Below are positions 49,051 to 58,539 of a stretch of 64,000 nt of DNA, one piece after another (the first letter of the stretch is position 1; each line of letters begins with the position of its first letter). Location: NCBI GenBank assembly GCA_040394635.1, contig JBEBRW010000026.1, positions 1 to 64,000 on the forward strand, read 5' to 3'. The notes under the pieces were generated by a model. It did not search any database. It was not told where the DNA came from and saw only the letters and a list, made by a program, of their open reading frames with translations. This DNA is from UBA5239 sp040394635. GTDB lineage: Bacteria; Verrucomicrobiota; Lentisphaeria; Victivallales; Victivallaceae. A program made the position numbers and the translations under genes.

Positions 49051-49815
49051 ATGAAAAAGACACTTACAATGATGTTATTGGCGGCTCTGGCCGTCTGTGC
49101 CCTGAACGCTCAGGAAGGAGAGAAAAAACTGCCGGTATTCAACGGGTTGACTCACGCCTGGAATTTCTCGGAAGACAAGGATGGCAAGATTGTGGACACG
49201 GTCGGAACCGCCGAAAAACCGGGTATCGACCTGACGATCTCCGGCGAACCCGCCATCGTCGACGGTGTTTTCGGCAAGGCGGCGAAACTGGAAGGCACCG
49301 GCGACTCCTTCAGTTTCCCCAAAGAGTTGACCTTTGAGTTGGGCGACCGTTACACGATTGTCATGATTGTCCGTTTCGATAAAAACCAGAGTGCTCCGCT
49401 TTTTACGACCGGCAAGGACCATGTCCGGTACTACAGCATTATCCCGTTTGACGGTGAAAATGGCAACAAAATATCGGCTTTTGCCAGTGTCGGCGGCCAC
49501 GCCAAACAGAGCGGCGAAGAAAAGGAAGTGGACCTGAAAATCGGCGAATGGAACTCCATTGTCATCTCCGCGACAAGGCATTCGGGGCACATGAAAATAA
49601 ACATGTATGTGAATGGCGTCAAGATCATGGATCTCGCGTATGTCCGCAGTCCCGGCAGCCTGGGCGGCGATATCCGTTACGGCGTGTTCGGCGGTACTGC
49701 CGGGCGCAACGCGAAATCGCTGGCGGCGACGTTCGATGAAATCCAGATTTACAACGCTCCGCTGGGCGACCGCGAGGTAAAGCAGATTCACGACAGCCTT
49801 GCCGCCGCTAAATAA
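49051..49815 (+). CDS. Exported LamG-like (concanavalin A fold) protein
   Basis: A 254-residue protein with a signal peptide (MKKTLTMMLLAALAVCALNA). One LamG/laminin-G-like beta-sandwich follows: LTHAWNFSEDKDGKIVDTVG, GVFGKAAKLEGTGDSFSFP, YTIVMIVRFDKNQ, NSIVISATRHSGHMKINMYVNGVKI, ATFDEIQIYNAPLGDREVKQI. It probably binds carbohydrate outside the cytoplasm. It lies 27 bases after the permease genes and 32 before the lyase, within the same operon. Confidence 0.88.
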   Translation: MKKTLTMMLLAALAVCALNAQEGEKKLPVFNGLTHAWNFSEDKDGKIVDTVGTAEKPGIDLTISGEPAIVDGVFGKAAKLEGTGDSFSFPKELTFELGDRYTIVMIVRFDKNQSAPLFTTGKDHVRYYSIIPFDGENGNKISAFASVGGHAKQSGEEKEVDLKIGEWNSIVISATRHSGHMKINMYVNGVKIMDLAYVRSPGSLGGDIRYGVFGGTAGRNAKSLAATFDEIQIYNAPLGDREVKQIHDSLAAAK

Positions 49816-49847
49816 GCACAAAAACGAACGACTGGAAGGAGAATCTT

Positions 49848-52800
49848 ATGAAGTACTGTTTATGGGCCATTATTTTTCTGTTGGTCAATGCGGCAATGGC
49901 CCTTCCGGCTGCCCGGACCCAATTGAAACAGGGCAAGGGGTTTCAGGATGCCCCCTGTTATCAGCCGGAACTTGGACAGGTAGTCATATTTCAACTTTCG
50001 GTCGAACAATCCGACAAACCGCAGTATCTCCATATCCGTTATTCGGGAGAACAAAGGCCAAAGAAGGGCGAAGAACTGTTCTTCACAATCAAGGTGAATG
50101 GAGAAGCGCTGATCGCTCATGTGGTCAACCACAGCTATCCGCTGCATTTCTGGGATATGCGCTATGCGATTCCGACTGAATTGACCAAAGGGAAAAAAGA
50201 AGTCACCGTCATCCTGGAGCCATGCGACGTCAAGCGCGGCCGGGTTGCGGAAATTTACGATATTGCCGTATTACCACGGAAAACCACCGAGGGCGACTTC
50301 GAAAACTGGTCCAGTTATCAGGGCCTGACGCAAGACCATATCCTGCAGGGCGGTAAAACGATGATCTATACGGAACCGGCCGGTTGGGATGTCACCGGTT
50401 TCCACACCGCCCGGGAACGGGGCTTGAATGCCAATCGATTTTACGGCTTGGAAATCACCGGGGAACTTTCCGGTAGCGACAGCGCCACGTTGCGTTTTCA
50501 GCTTTTCACGGATGTTCCGCAGGGAGAGTTGTCATTGACCTTGAATGGGCGTGGCGAAAAGAAATTTCTGGTCCCGTTCAAAGAATTCACCACCCCCATC
50601 GCCCATACCGGGGCTGTTTCCAACGTCCGCTCGATCCACTGCGCCCTTTCCGACGGCGCCGAGTTGAAATTGAAAAAAGTTCGTCTATTGAAAGGACTTT
50701 CATTTACCGCGGACTCGTCGCGCTATTCATTGGCGGAAAACGAAAAAGCTGTTTACCCGATCACCGTCACCAATACCGAGGAAACGGCACAGACGATTTC
50801 GATTTATCCGGTTCGTTATGGCTGGGAATATATGACCAGTACTCTTTCCGCCGACAACGTTTTCCTGCAGCCGGGAGAGTCCAAAACGGTCAACCTGACG
50901 GTGACGATTCCGGAACAGATTCCTCTTGCCGGACGGGAAAAACAGTTGATCCGCCTGGTTCCCGGCGCCAATAGCGCCGCTGCCCGGGAACTCACCTTCG
51001 AAACCGTGAAGCGGCTCCCTCATCCATACCTGATCCATACCAAAGAAAAATGGCTGGAAATCCGGGAAAACACCCAGAAAATCGACTGGATGAAAACCGC
51101 CCGGCAGGGCTATATCCAACGGGCACAAAACTGGAATGTACCCACGGTGCATCCGACCCGCGGCGGGTTTTCGCTTTTCAGCACCCGCGAAGAGTGGAAC
51201 CTGATGGATACGGCCATTGCTTATCAGTTGACCGAAAAAGATATGTATGCCAAAAAAGTCCGCCAGTTCCTGCTGGCTCACTCAAATCCGAAAACCGGTT
51301 GGCTGATGACCCGCAAAGCCAGCGATCAGGCCAGCGTTCAGGAAGGACATTATTTTCAACATTTGGCACAAGCCTATGACCTGACGGCCGAATCTCCGGT
51401 ATATTCATTGGACGACCGCCGCGAGATCGAGAATATGTTTCATGAATTCGCCCGGGAAATGTCGGAATTTGCCGCACCCGGCGGGGCGAATTGGGCGGTA
51501 TCGAGTTTGACCGGAGCGTTTTTCGCGGCCCTGGCTACGCAAGATTTGGCATTGGCCGAAAAACTGGTGTATGCTCCGTCAATGCTGATGGATAAATTCC
51601 GGGCTTATACGATGTCCGACGGCTGGTGGTATGAGTGCTCGATCTCCTACAACGTATGGTGTACGGAGGAGTACATCCAGGTCGGGCTGGCCCTGCGGCC
51701 TTTCGGATATTCGATCTTGACCGAACAATTTCCGGTGAATTATCTGCAGGTGCCGGATTTCGCTACCGCCGGCGATCCGGCGAAGGAAAAGGAAGACAGC
51801 CGGAAGCTTCATCACGGCCACAGTTTCCGGATTCGCGGCGGCATCCAGAAACCTTATATCACCATTCGGGATATGTCGGAAGGTATGCTGAAGTGCCTCG
51901 ATTATCGCGGCTGGATGTTCGGCATCAATGATACGACGGAAAAATTTGTCGCGGGACAGGTCATGGAGTTGATCTACTATGCGTTCCGCGAACCGCGGGC
52001 CGTACCTTTCATCAAAATGCAGCCCAGCCGGAGCAACATCATTTACGGCGTGCCGGATTTGCCGGAGGTGAATGTCGAGGTTGGTAACGAATCTTACTTC
52101 AGCGATAATTTCGGCACCATTGTATTGCGCAGTCAGAATCCGAAAAACAACGAACCGCGCGAACGGATTCAGGCCGTATTGAAGTACGGAACCCATGGCG
52201 GCTACCATGGTCACTTCGACCGTACGGCGCTGCTGTCGCTGATGCGCTACGGCAGGAGTTTCTACAATCCGGAAATGATCTGGTTCGGATATCATTCCAT
52301 TTTTTATAATTTCTATGTGCAGAGTTCCATTTCCAAAAATATGGTCACGGTAGACTCCAAACAACAGGCCGCCGAGGACAATCGCCGGTTGCTGTTTTCG
52401 ACCGGCAAGCATCTTCAGGCCGGTTGTGTGGAAAGCCTTGCAGAATGGAATTATCCGGCGTGGGGCGGTCTGCGTCACAGCATGGGGGGATTCAATCGCG
52501 ACGTCAAGGCAAAATCGGAACATGAAAACCGCCATATCGCCGTGCCGGAAAAAGACCAGCCGCAGTTCGGTCATCTGACCGGCTTCACCGAACCGATTCT
52601 ACAGCGCCGGTTGATGGCGGTCACGGATGACTACATCGTTATCGCCGACTACGCCAAAGGCGAAAAGGAACACAACTACGACCAGCTTTTTCAAATCAAA
52701 GGACTGCGGAAAACTTCGGCCGCCCCGGTCAAGCATTGGGAACAACTGGACTCCGATCCTTTGAAGTCCGCCCAGGTCATCACCAATTTGGACGTCTATG

Positions 52801-53681
52801 AACCGGCAGGAACTTTCAAGGCGGAATTTGAAACCATATTCGGACCCGGAGCCGACAATCGCGGCGGAAATATCGCAGGCGAAAACGGCGTCCTGAAAAT
52901 GAATGTATTTAATGCGTGGCCGAACCAGCAGCGTACCGTTTTTGCCGGTTTCGCGCCGGAGCGCCTGAACGTCGAGCGCCGCTTCTCCTGGAGCATCAAG
53001 TGCGACAACCGGGAAGTTGATGCCGGTTCGCTCGGAACGTGGGTCATCGGCCGCCGCGATTTCAAGGTCGATTTGAAAAGCGTCAAAACTCTGACGCTCT
53101 CCACGGTCCTGCAAGGCCGGGAACGCGGTACGCTGCTGACCTTATTCTGGGGCGATGTGGCGATCAGAACCGCCGATGGCAAAACGATTCCTGTTTCGTC
53201 CTTGAAACCGGTAAAGAACAATGTATTGGACCACAAGAACGGTGCGGATAAAGATTTTGAAAACGGCCCTATAGCGATCAGCGGCCGGATTATCCGCGAC
53301 GGTCTTTCCGCCGAGCCGGAGAAAACCGGCGATACCGCCGCTCAATATACGTTTGATCTCACCGGTCTGAATGCCGTGGAACTGACCGGCTGCGTCGGCG
53401 GTGATTTTCCGGTGGGCGATGAATCGCAGCGCCGCCGGGTATTCGGCATCCGCCACACCGGCAAAGACGCCCGGTTCCTGACCGTGATCGAGCCTTTTGA
53501 AAAAGATGGCGTCATCGAATCCGTCAGCGCAAACAGCGCCGACAGTGTGACCGTGATGCTGAAAGACGGGCGCAAACACCAGTTCAAAATTACCGGATTG
53601 GGAGATGATGGGAAAGCTGTTTCCATCACCATGGAAGAATACCAAAACGATCAGTTGATCTTTACCGAACAGGCGAAATAA
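49848..53681 (+). CDS. Exported heparinase II/III-like polysaccharide lyase
   Basis: A 1277-residue protein with a signal peptide (MKYCLWAIIFLLVNAAMA). N-terminal beta-domains (about 25-370) precede an alpha/alpha-toroid (about 390-720). The heparinase II/III sandwich carries HGGYHGHFDRTALLSLMRYG (His783, His787, His789, Asp791), the family signature. A C-terminal NPCBM-like domain (about 1070-1190, with FDLTGLNAVELTGCVGGDF) likely binds carbohydrate. Larger than common 600-750-residue lyases. It is likely an exported uronate-cleaving lyase; the substrate is unknown. It is three bases before the GH127 gene. Confidence 0.85.
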   Translation: MKYCLWAIIFLLVNAAMALPAARTQLKQGKGFQDAPCYQPELGQVVIFQLSVEQSDKPQYLHIRYSGEQRPKKGEELFFTIKVNGEALIAHVVNHSYPLHFWDMRYAIPTELTKGKKEVTVILEPCDVKRGRVAEIYDIAVLPRKTTEGDFENWSSYQGLTQDHILQGGKTMIYTEPAGWDVTGFHTARERGLNANRFYGLEITGELSGSDSATLRFQLFTDVPQGELSLTLNGRGEKKFLVPFKEFTTPIAHTGAVSNVRSIHCALSDGAELKLKKVRLLKGLSFTADSSRYSLAENEKAVYPITVTNTEETAQTISIYPVRYGWEYMTSTLSADNVFLQPGESKTVNLTVTIPEQIPLAGREKQLIRLVPGANSAAARELTFETVKRLPHPYLIHTKEKWLEIRENTQKIDWMKTARQGYIQRAQNWNVPTVHPTRGGFSLFSTREEWNLMDTAIAYQLTEKDMYAKKVRQFLLAHSNPKTGWLMTRKASDQASVQEGHYFQHLAQAYDLTAESPVYSLDDRREIENMFHEFAREMSEFAAPGGANWAVSSLTGAFFAALATQDLALAEKLVYAPSMLMDKFRAYTMSDGWWYECSISYNVWCTEEYIQVGLALRPFGYSILTEQFPVNYLQVPDFATAGDPAKEKEDSRKLHHGHSFRIRGGIQKPYITIRDMSEGMLKCLDYRGWMFGINDTTEKFVAGQVMELIYYAFREPRAVPFIKMQPSRSNIIYGVPDLPEVNVEVGNESYFSDNFGTIVLRSQNPKNNEPRERIQAVLKYGTHGGYHGHFDRTALLSLMRYGRSFYNPEMIWFGYHSIFYNFYVQSSISKNMVTVDSKQQAAEDNRRLLFSTGKHLQAGCVESLAEWNYPAWGGLRHSMGGFNRDVKAKSEHENRHIAVPEKDQPQFGHLTGFTEPILQRRLMAVTDDYIVIADYAKGEKEHNYDQLFQIKGLRKTSAAPVKHWEQLDSDPLKSAQVITNLDVYEPAGTFKAEFETIFGPGADNRGGNIAGENGVLKMNVFNAWPNQQRTVFAGFAPERLNVERRFSWSIKCDNREVDAGSLGTWVIGRRDFKVDLKSVKTLTLSTVLQGRERGTLLTLFWGDVAIRTADGKTIPVSSLKPVKNNVLDHKNGADKDFENGPIAISGRIIRDGLSAEPEKTGDTAAQYTFDLTGLNAVELTGCVGGDFPVGDESQRRRVFGIRHTGKDARFLTVIEPFEKDGVIESVSANSADSVTVMLKDGRKHQFKITGLGDDGKAVSITMEEYQNDQLIFTEQAK

Positions 53682-53683
53682 AT

Positions 53684-55954
53684 ATGGAAAAATGTTGTCA
53701 CTTTTTTGATCTTGCAAAAGTGAGATTGAACGCAGGACCATTGTTTGACCGTCAGGAAATCAACCGGAAATATCTGCTGGAAATGTTATCCCCGGACAGT
53801 TTGCTGGTGCCGTTTTTCCGGCAGGCCGGATTGAAGGAAAAAGCCGCCGGTTACGGAGGTTGGGAAAAGCGGGATATTTTCGGTCATTCTTTGGGCCATT
53901 ATATGTCGGCCCTGGCTCTGCTTTTCAGCTCCACCGGAGATATCCGGGCGAAGGAGAAATTGGAATATATCGTCGATGAACTGGCAAAATGTCAGGATGC
54001 CGATGGCTATGTCGGCAGTGTCCCGAAATCGTTGTGGCAGTCGATCCGCGAAGGGCGGCTTGAAGTGGAACCGTTTGGTTTAAATAAAGTATGGGTTCCG
54101 TTTTACACGCTTCACAAACTGTTTGCCGGTCTCCGGGATGGGTTTCGTTATACCGGAAACGTAAAAGCGCTGGATATGGAACGTCGGCTGGCGGATTATA
54201 TTCTCAATACTTTGTCCGGTTTAAATGATGAGCGGATACAGGAAATGCTGGGCGCCGAATACGGCGGTATGAACGAGGTGCTGGCGGATCTTTCGGCAGA
54301 CACCGGCGATCAACGTTACCTCGAAGCGGCACAGAAATATTTTTATCAGAACAGCTCGATGAATCCGCTTCTGCGGCAAGTGGACGACATGGACGGGAAA
54401 CACGGCAATACGCTGATCCCAAAAGTAATCGGGCTTGCCCGCCAGGCAGAACTTACCGGCAATGAACGCTATCTGCAAGCCGCGGAATTTTTCTGGGACC
54501 GGGTGGTGAATTTCCGCAGTTACGCCAATGGCGGCCATGGCGACAGCGAACACTTTTTTCCGTTAGACCGCTGGGAACATCATTTGTCCACCCACACTAC
54601 GGAAACCTGTAATTCTTACAACATGCAGAAACTTTCGAAGATTTTGTTTGAATATAACTGCAATGCGAAAATCATCGACTTCACGGAACGCGCCCTGATC
54701 AACCACATCTGCGCCAATATCGGCCGCAAGCCCGGCGAATTCGGTTACTTTGTTTCCATGGCCGGAGTATCGTTGAAGGTGTTTTCGACTCCGTTCGATT
54801 CCTGGTGGTGCTGTGTCGGAACCGGGCTGGAAAATCCGACCCGTTACGGGGAACTGCTTTTCGCCTATGACGACCGGGGAATTATCGTCAACAGCTTTTT
54901 CGGGGCCAGTCTGAATGCGGAAAAAGAGTTTGGGGTCCGGCTGAACATGGAATCGGGTTTTCCGCTATCCGACCGAGTCCGGTTGATAATTCAGGCCCAA
55001 GCTCCGCAACGGTTTGCTTTGCGGCTTCGCAAACCGGGCTGGACGGATGCTGTCGGGATTTCATTGAACGGCAAGGAAATTACTCCGTGCATTAATGATT
55101 CCGGCTACTGGGAAATCGAGCATTTGTGGAATGACGGCGACGAATTGAATATTGTTTTTGACATGCATATTACAACCGAGAACCTTGGCGGAAATCTCAA
55201 TAAACACGCTATTTTTTATGGTCCTTTGCTTTTGTCGGCGGTATTACCCTCAAACGATGATCCGGAGGACGACGCGAAGAAGCGTTTCGAAGATCATTTG
55301 AAAGCCCGGGGACGGACGAAGGAAAGACCTCCAGTATTGGTATTGCCGGAAACGGATTCCATCGCCGGACATTTGTGCGCAACAGAAAAATTCGGTGAAT
55401 TTCAAACGAACGGGCTGTTGAAAGAACAGGATTTGCACCTGGTTCCTCTGATGAATGTTTATGAGGAACATTATGCCTTGTACCTGGATCGTTTCACTCC
55501 GGAACAATACCGGAAAGTGGTGGAAGAAATGGAAGCGCAAAGGATTGAAAACGAAGAGAAAGCTTCCAGAGTCGTTGACCGGGTGCAGCCGGGTTATCAG
55601 CAATCCGAAATCGAACATCAATATTATGGCGAAAAAAGCCGGACCCACGATTTTTTTGAATGGAAATACCGGCGATGCGAGCCGGGCGGGTTTTTCGAAT
55701 ATACGCTGGATTGCACTCCAGGTCAACCCCTGTCACTGGAATTGCTGGTCAAGAAGACATTTTCCGATTCTCTCTGGCTGGTTACGGCAAATGACGTTCC
55801 ATTAGAGTTATCCGGTTCGCACGCACCTGATGACGAGTGGAAGTGGCTCGTTTACAAACTTTCGTCTGGCCAGAAGAAGGCACGCATACGGTTCACTCCC
55901 GTAAGCAATCATGTCATCTGCGTATTTGATATGTTCTTATATAAAATATTTTGA
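53684..55954 (+). CDS. GH127-family beta-L-arabinofuranosidase
   Basis: A 756-residue retaining enzyme (formerly DUF1680). The alpha/alpha barrel carries the zinc-thiolate catalytic centre: Glu307 and Cys309 in THTTETCNSYN, and Cys376-Cys377 in WWCCVGTGLENPTRYGE, where the second cysteine is the nucleophile in characterised members. Beta-sandwich domains follow. It lacks a signal peptide, so it works in the cytoplasm. It extends the arabinose theme of the divergent GH43/GH51 operon to beta-linked L-arabinose. Three bases separate it from the lyase gene. Confidence 0.92.
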   Translation: MEKCCHFFDLAKVRLNAGPLFDRQEINRKYLLEMLSPDSLLVPFFRQAGLKEKAAGYGGWEKRDIFGHSLGHYMSALALLFSSTGDIRAKEKLEYIVDELAKCQDADGYVGSVPKSLWQSIREGRLEVEPFGLNKVWVPFYTLHKLFAGLRDGFRYTGNVKALDMERRLADYILNTLSGLNDERIQEMLGAEYGGMNEVLADLSADTGDQRYLEAAQKYFYQNSSMNPLLRQVDDMDGKHGNTLIPKVIGLARQAELTGNERYLQAAEFFWDRVVNFRSYANGGHGDSEHFFPLDRWEHHLSTHTTETCNSYNMQKLSKILFEYNCNAKIIDFTERALINHICANIGRKPGEFGYFVSMAGVSLKVFSTPFDSWWCCVGTGLENPTRYGELLFAYDDRGIIVNSFFGASLNAEKEFGVRLNMESGFPLSDRVRLIIQAQAPQRFALRLRKPGWTDAVGISLNGKEITPCINDSGYWEIEHLWNDGDELNIVFDMHITTENLGGNLNKHAIFYGPLLLSAVLPSNDDPEDDAKKRFEDHLKARGRTKERPPVLVLPETDSIAGHLCATEKFGEFQTNGLLKEQDLHLVPLMNVYEEHYALYLDRFTPEQYRKVVEEMEAQRIENEEKASRVVDRVQPGYQQSEIEHQYYGEKSRTHDFFEWKYRRCEPGGFFEYTLDCTPGQPLSLELLVKKTFSDSLWLVTANDVPLELSGSHAPDDEWKWLVYKLSSGQKKARIRFTPVSNHVICVFDMFLYKIF

Positions 55955-55962
55955 GGAAAAGA

Positions 55963-58365
55963 ATGAAAAGAATCTTAATTTATCTGACTGTTGTTCTGTC
56001 ATTGACCGCTTTGGGCAAAGATGTTTTTGTTCATCCGGGCGCATCGTTGACCAGAGAAGATCTCGATTTTGTCAAAGCGAATCTCCACCGCGAACCGTGG
56101 AAAAGCGGTTATCAACTGCTGAAAAATGATTATCACTCTCAGTTGGACTATAAAATGCGAGGGCCCTTCGAGGAAATCGCCCGGTTCCCCAGCAAAAATA
56201 TCAATCTGCGGCCATGGAGGGACGATATGATTGCCGTATATAATCTGGCGCGAATGTGGTATTTCACCGGAGATGAAGCGTATGCCCGGAAAGGGCGCGA
56301 TATTATTATTGCCTGGGCTGAAACACAGAAGAAATTCGACGGCTGGGAATCCATGCTTGACCTGGGCGATTACGTGCATCGCTTTGCCGGCGGAGCCGAT
56401 ATCCTCCGCGGTACCTGGTCCGGCTGGACCGATGAAGATACCCGCAAGGTATCGAAGCTTTTCAACGACGTCTACTGGCCGGCCACGAATTTGTCGCAAA
56501 AGTGGATCGGCCCAGCCAATAAAGGCACGCTGGCGATTGCCGCCGGTATCGGCATGGCGGTTTTCATGGATGACCGCGAGAAGTTTGAGTATTGCATGGA
56601 TTTGTTGCTTTCGCATGGGCCAAGTGCGCTGCCGAATACGGTTTCGACCGGTCAGATCGGTGAATCGGGGCGTGACCTTGGGCACAATTACGGGCAATGG
56701 GTTTCCATGGCTTACGCCGCTGAAGTCGCGTGGAAGCAGGGTTATGATGTTTACAGTTACCTCGATAACCGCCTGCTGGCCGTTGGCGAATATTATTCGC
56801 GTCACGCCCAGGGATATGAGATCCCGTTTATCACATACGGTACGACCGATTTCTGGTATCATGTTCCGGCCAAATCGGGCTGGAACCTCGGCCGCCGCGG
56901 CATGAATATGCTCATTACCGCCTATCAGTTCCGCAAGGGAATCCAAACCCCTTGTCTGGACCTCAGCCGATTGCGGGCCCCGATTGATGCGGAAGCGTTC
57001 TGCCATTACCTGCCTCAGGACAAGTCGACCGCAAAACCGGCAACGTTTAATTTTCCGGAGACTAAATCCGTATCTGAAGGCTTGAAAACCAAGGACATCG
57101 GTAACAGTACTCCATCCGGTAAGGCTGTTTACTCCAATGGCGTCTGGACGCTCACCGGCGGCGGCGAGGAAATCTGGCGTCATGGCAACAAACAGGGCGG
57201 CGACAGCTTTTTTTATGCATTCAAAGAAGCGGAAGGCGACTGTACCATCATTGCCCGGGTAGACTCGATCGAAGGTCCGCGCGGCAACGGCAAAGCCGCC
57301 GTGATGTACCGTCAGGAACTTTCCCCGGACAGTCGCAAAGCCTGGATTGCTGCCATACCGGATAAAAACGTGGAATACTTCATGAGTGGCTGGACCACTA
57401 TTCGCGGCAATTGGGAGAAAGGAGCCCGTCCCTTTTCTGATAATTTCCCGGTCTGGCTGAAAATCGACCGGATCGGCAAAATGCTGTATCAATACTGGTC
57501 GCCGGATGGTACCAGCTGGAGTTGCATCAGTGCCGGATATTTTGAAAAACTCGAAGACAAAGGTTACTTGGGATTGGCGGTTTGTTCTTTGCAGAATGGA
57601 ACCCCGATCAAGGTGAATTTTTCCAATGTGTCCATAACCGGAGGCGATGGAAAGGCACCTCATTCCATTCCCGCCGCCCCTTTGAAAATCCTGGCCAATG
57701 GTGCTGATCATGAGGTTCAACTCCGCTGGTCACAGTCCGCCGGGGCAACCAAATATCAGATCAAACGCGCCATGCAAGCCGATGGCCCTTATGAAATTAT
57801 CGGCTCCACGCAGTACTCCTTTTATTTTGATGCCACCGCTGAAAACGGCCGCACCTATTATTACAAAGTAAGCGCGCTGAATGGCCCGGATTCAACTTCC
57901 GTCTTCGCCGCGCCGCAACGGAAGCTGGTTAACATCACCGGCAAAGGAATTTCCCGAGCCAGCCGGAACAGTGACGATGGCCTGGAGGGGGCCAACAAAG
58001 CCTTTGATCAAAGTTTTGATACTTTCTGGAGCTCCTCACAGAAAAAATCGATCTCCAATATCCGCTACGACGTCGGCCCGGAAAATGCCGGCAAAGAAGT
58101 GATTGCCTACGCACTGGCTGTTCCCTATAAGGAACAGCAAACGGATCCGGCCGACTGGGATTTCGAAGGCTCTCATGACGGAGAAAAATGGATTGTACTC
58201 GATTCACAAAAAGATTACAAATTTGTGCAGCGCGCCATGCCATACACCTTCCACTTGAAGCAACCCGCTAAATACCGCCATTATCGCCTGAAAATAACGA
58301 AAAATCAAGGTGAAGGCGTAAACCTCGCAGAACTGATGATTTTGGCAGTTCCGGAGGCGTCGTGA
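55963..58365 (+). CDS. Exported PL5-like alginate lyase domain protein with FN3 and F5/8-type domains
   Basis: About 800 residues with a signal peptide (MKRILIYLTVVLSLTALG). An alginate-lyase-type alpha-toroid (about 20-330: NKGTLAIAAGIGMAVF; LGHNYGQWVSMAYAAEVAW) is followed by a beta-sandwich of DUF1349 type (about 385-540), a fibronectin-III domain (about 560-650) and a discoidin-like carbohydrate-binding domain (about 670-800). The ATG at 55963 is chosen over TTG at 55951 because TGAGGAAAAG precedes it. It acts outside the cytoplasm. The alginate activity is by family; uronate-containing polysaccharide is likely. Last gene of the operon. Confidence 0.85.
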   Translation: MKRILIYLTVVLSLTALGKDVFVHPGASLTREDLDFVKANLHREPWKSGYQLLKNDYHSQLDYKMRGPFEEIARFPSKNINLRPWRDDMIAVYNLARMWYFTGDEAYARKGRDIIIAWAETQKKFDGWESMLDLGDYVHRFAGGADILRGTWSGWTDEDTRKVSKLFNDVYWPATNLSQKWIGPANKGTLAIAAGIGMAVFMDDREKFEYCMDLLLSHGPSALPNTVSTGQIGESGRDLGHNYGQWVSMAYAAEVAWKQGYDVYSYLDNRLLAVGEYYSRHAQGYEIPFITYGTTDFWYHVPAKSGWNLGRRGMNMLITAYQFRKGIQTPCLDLSRLRAPIDAEAFCHYLPQDKSTAKPATFNFPETKSVSEGLKTKDIGNSTPSGKAVYSNGVWTLTGGGEEIWRHGNKQGGDSFFYAFKEAEGDCTIIARVDSIEGPRGNGKAAVMYRQELSPDSRKAWIAAIPDKNVEYFMSGWTTIRGNWEKGARPFSDNFPVWLKIDRIGKMLYQYWSPDGTSWSCISAGYFEKLEDKGYLGLAVCSLQNGTPIKVNFSNVSITGGDGKAPHSIPAAPLKILANGADHEVQLRWSQSAGATKYQIKRAMQADGPYEIIGSTQYSFYFDATAENGRTYYYKVSALNGPDSTSVFAAPQRKLVNITGKGISRASRNSDDGLEGANKAFDQSFDTFWSSSQKKSISNIRYDVGPENAGKEVIAYALAVPYKEQQTDPADWDFEGSHDGEKWIVLDSQKDYKFVQRAMPYTFHLKQPAKYRHYRLKITKNQGEGVNLAELMILAVPEAS

Positions 58366-58539
58366 CAATGACAGCAATTCCGGCTAGCTTCAAAGTCCCA
58401 GTTTTATTTTGCTGAAATTTGCGTATTTCTCAAAGAGTCCGCATTGGTACGGATAAGTACATATTGCGGATATGCGTATAGATGGCAAATAAATAATCTG
58501 CCAGACTAAATAAAATAAACTTGCGGTCCACATGAGTGA

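Noticed and set aside
58366..58539. 174-bp gap between the PL5-like gene and the TPR gene
   Set aside because: Examined for a terminator, small RNA or promoter; no convincing hairpin or box pattern was found.
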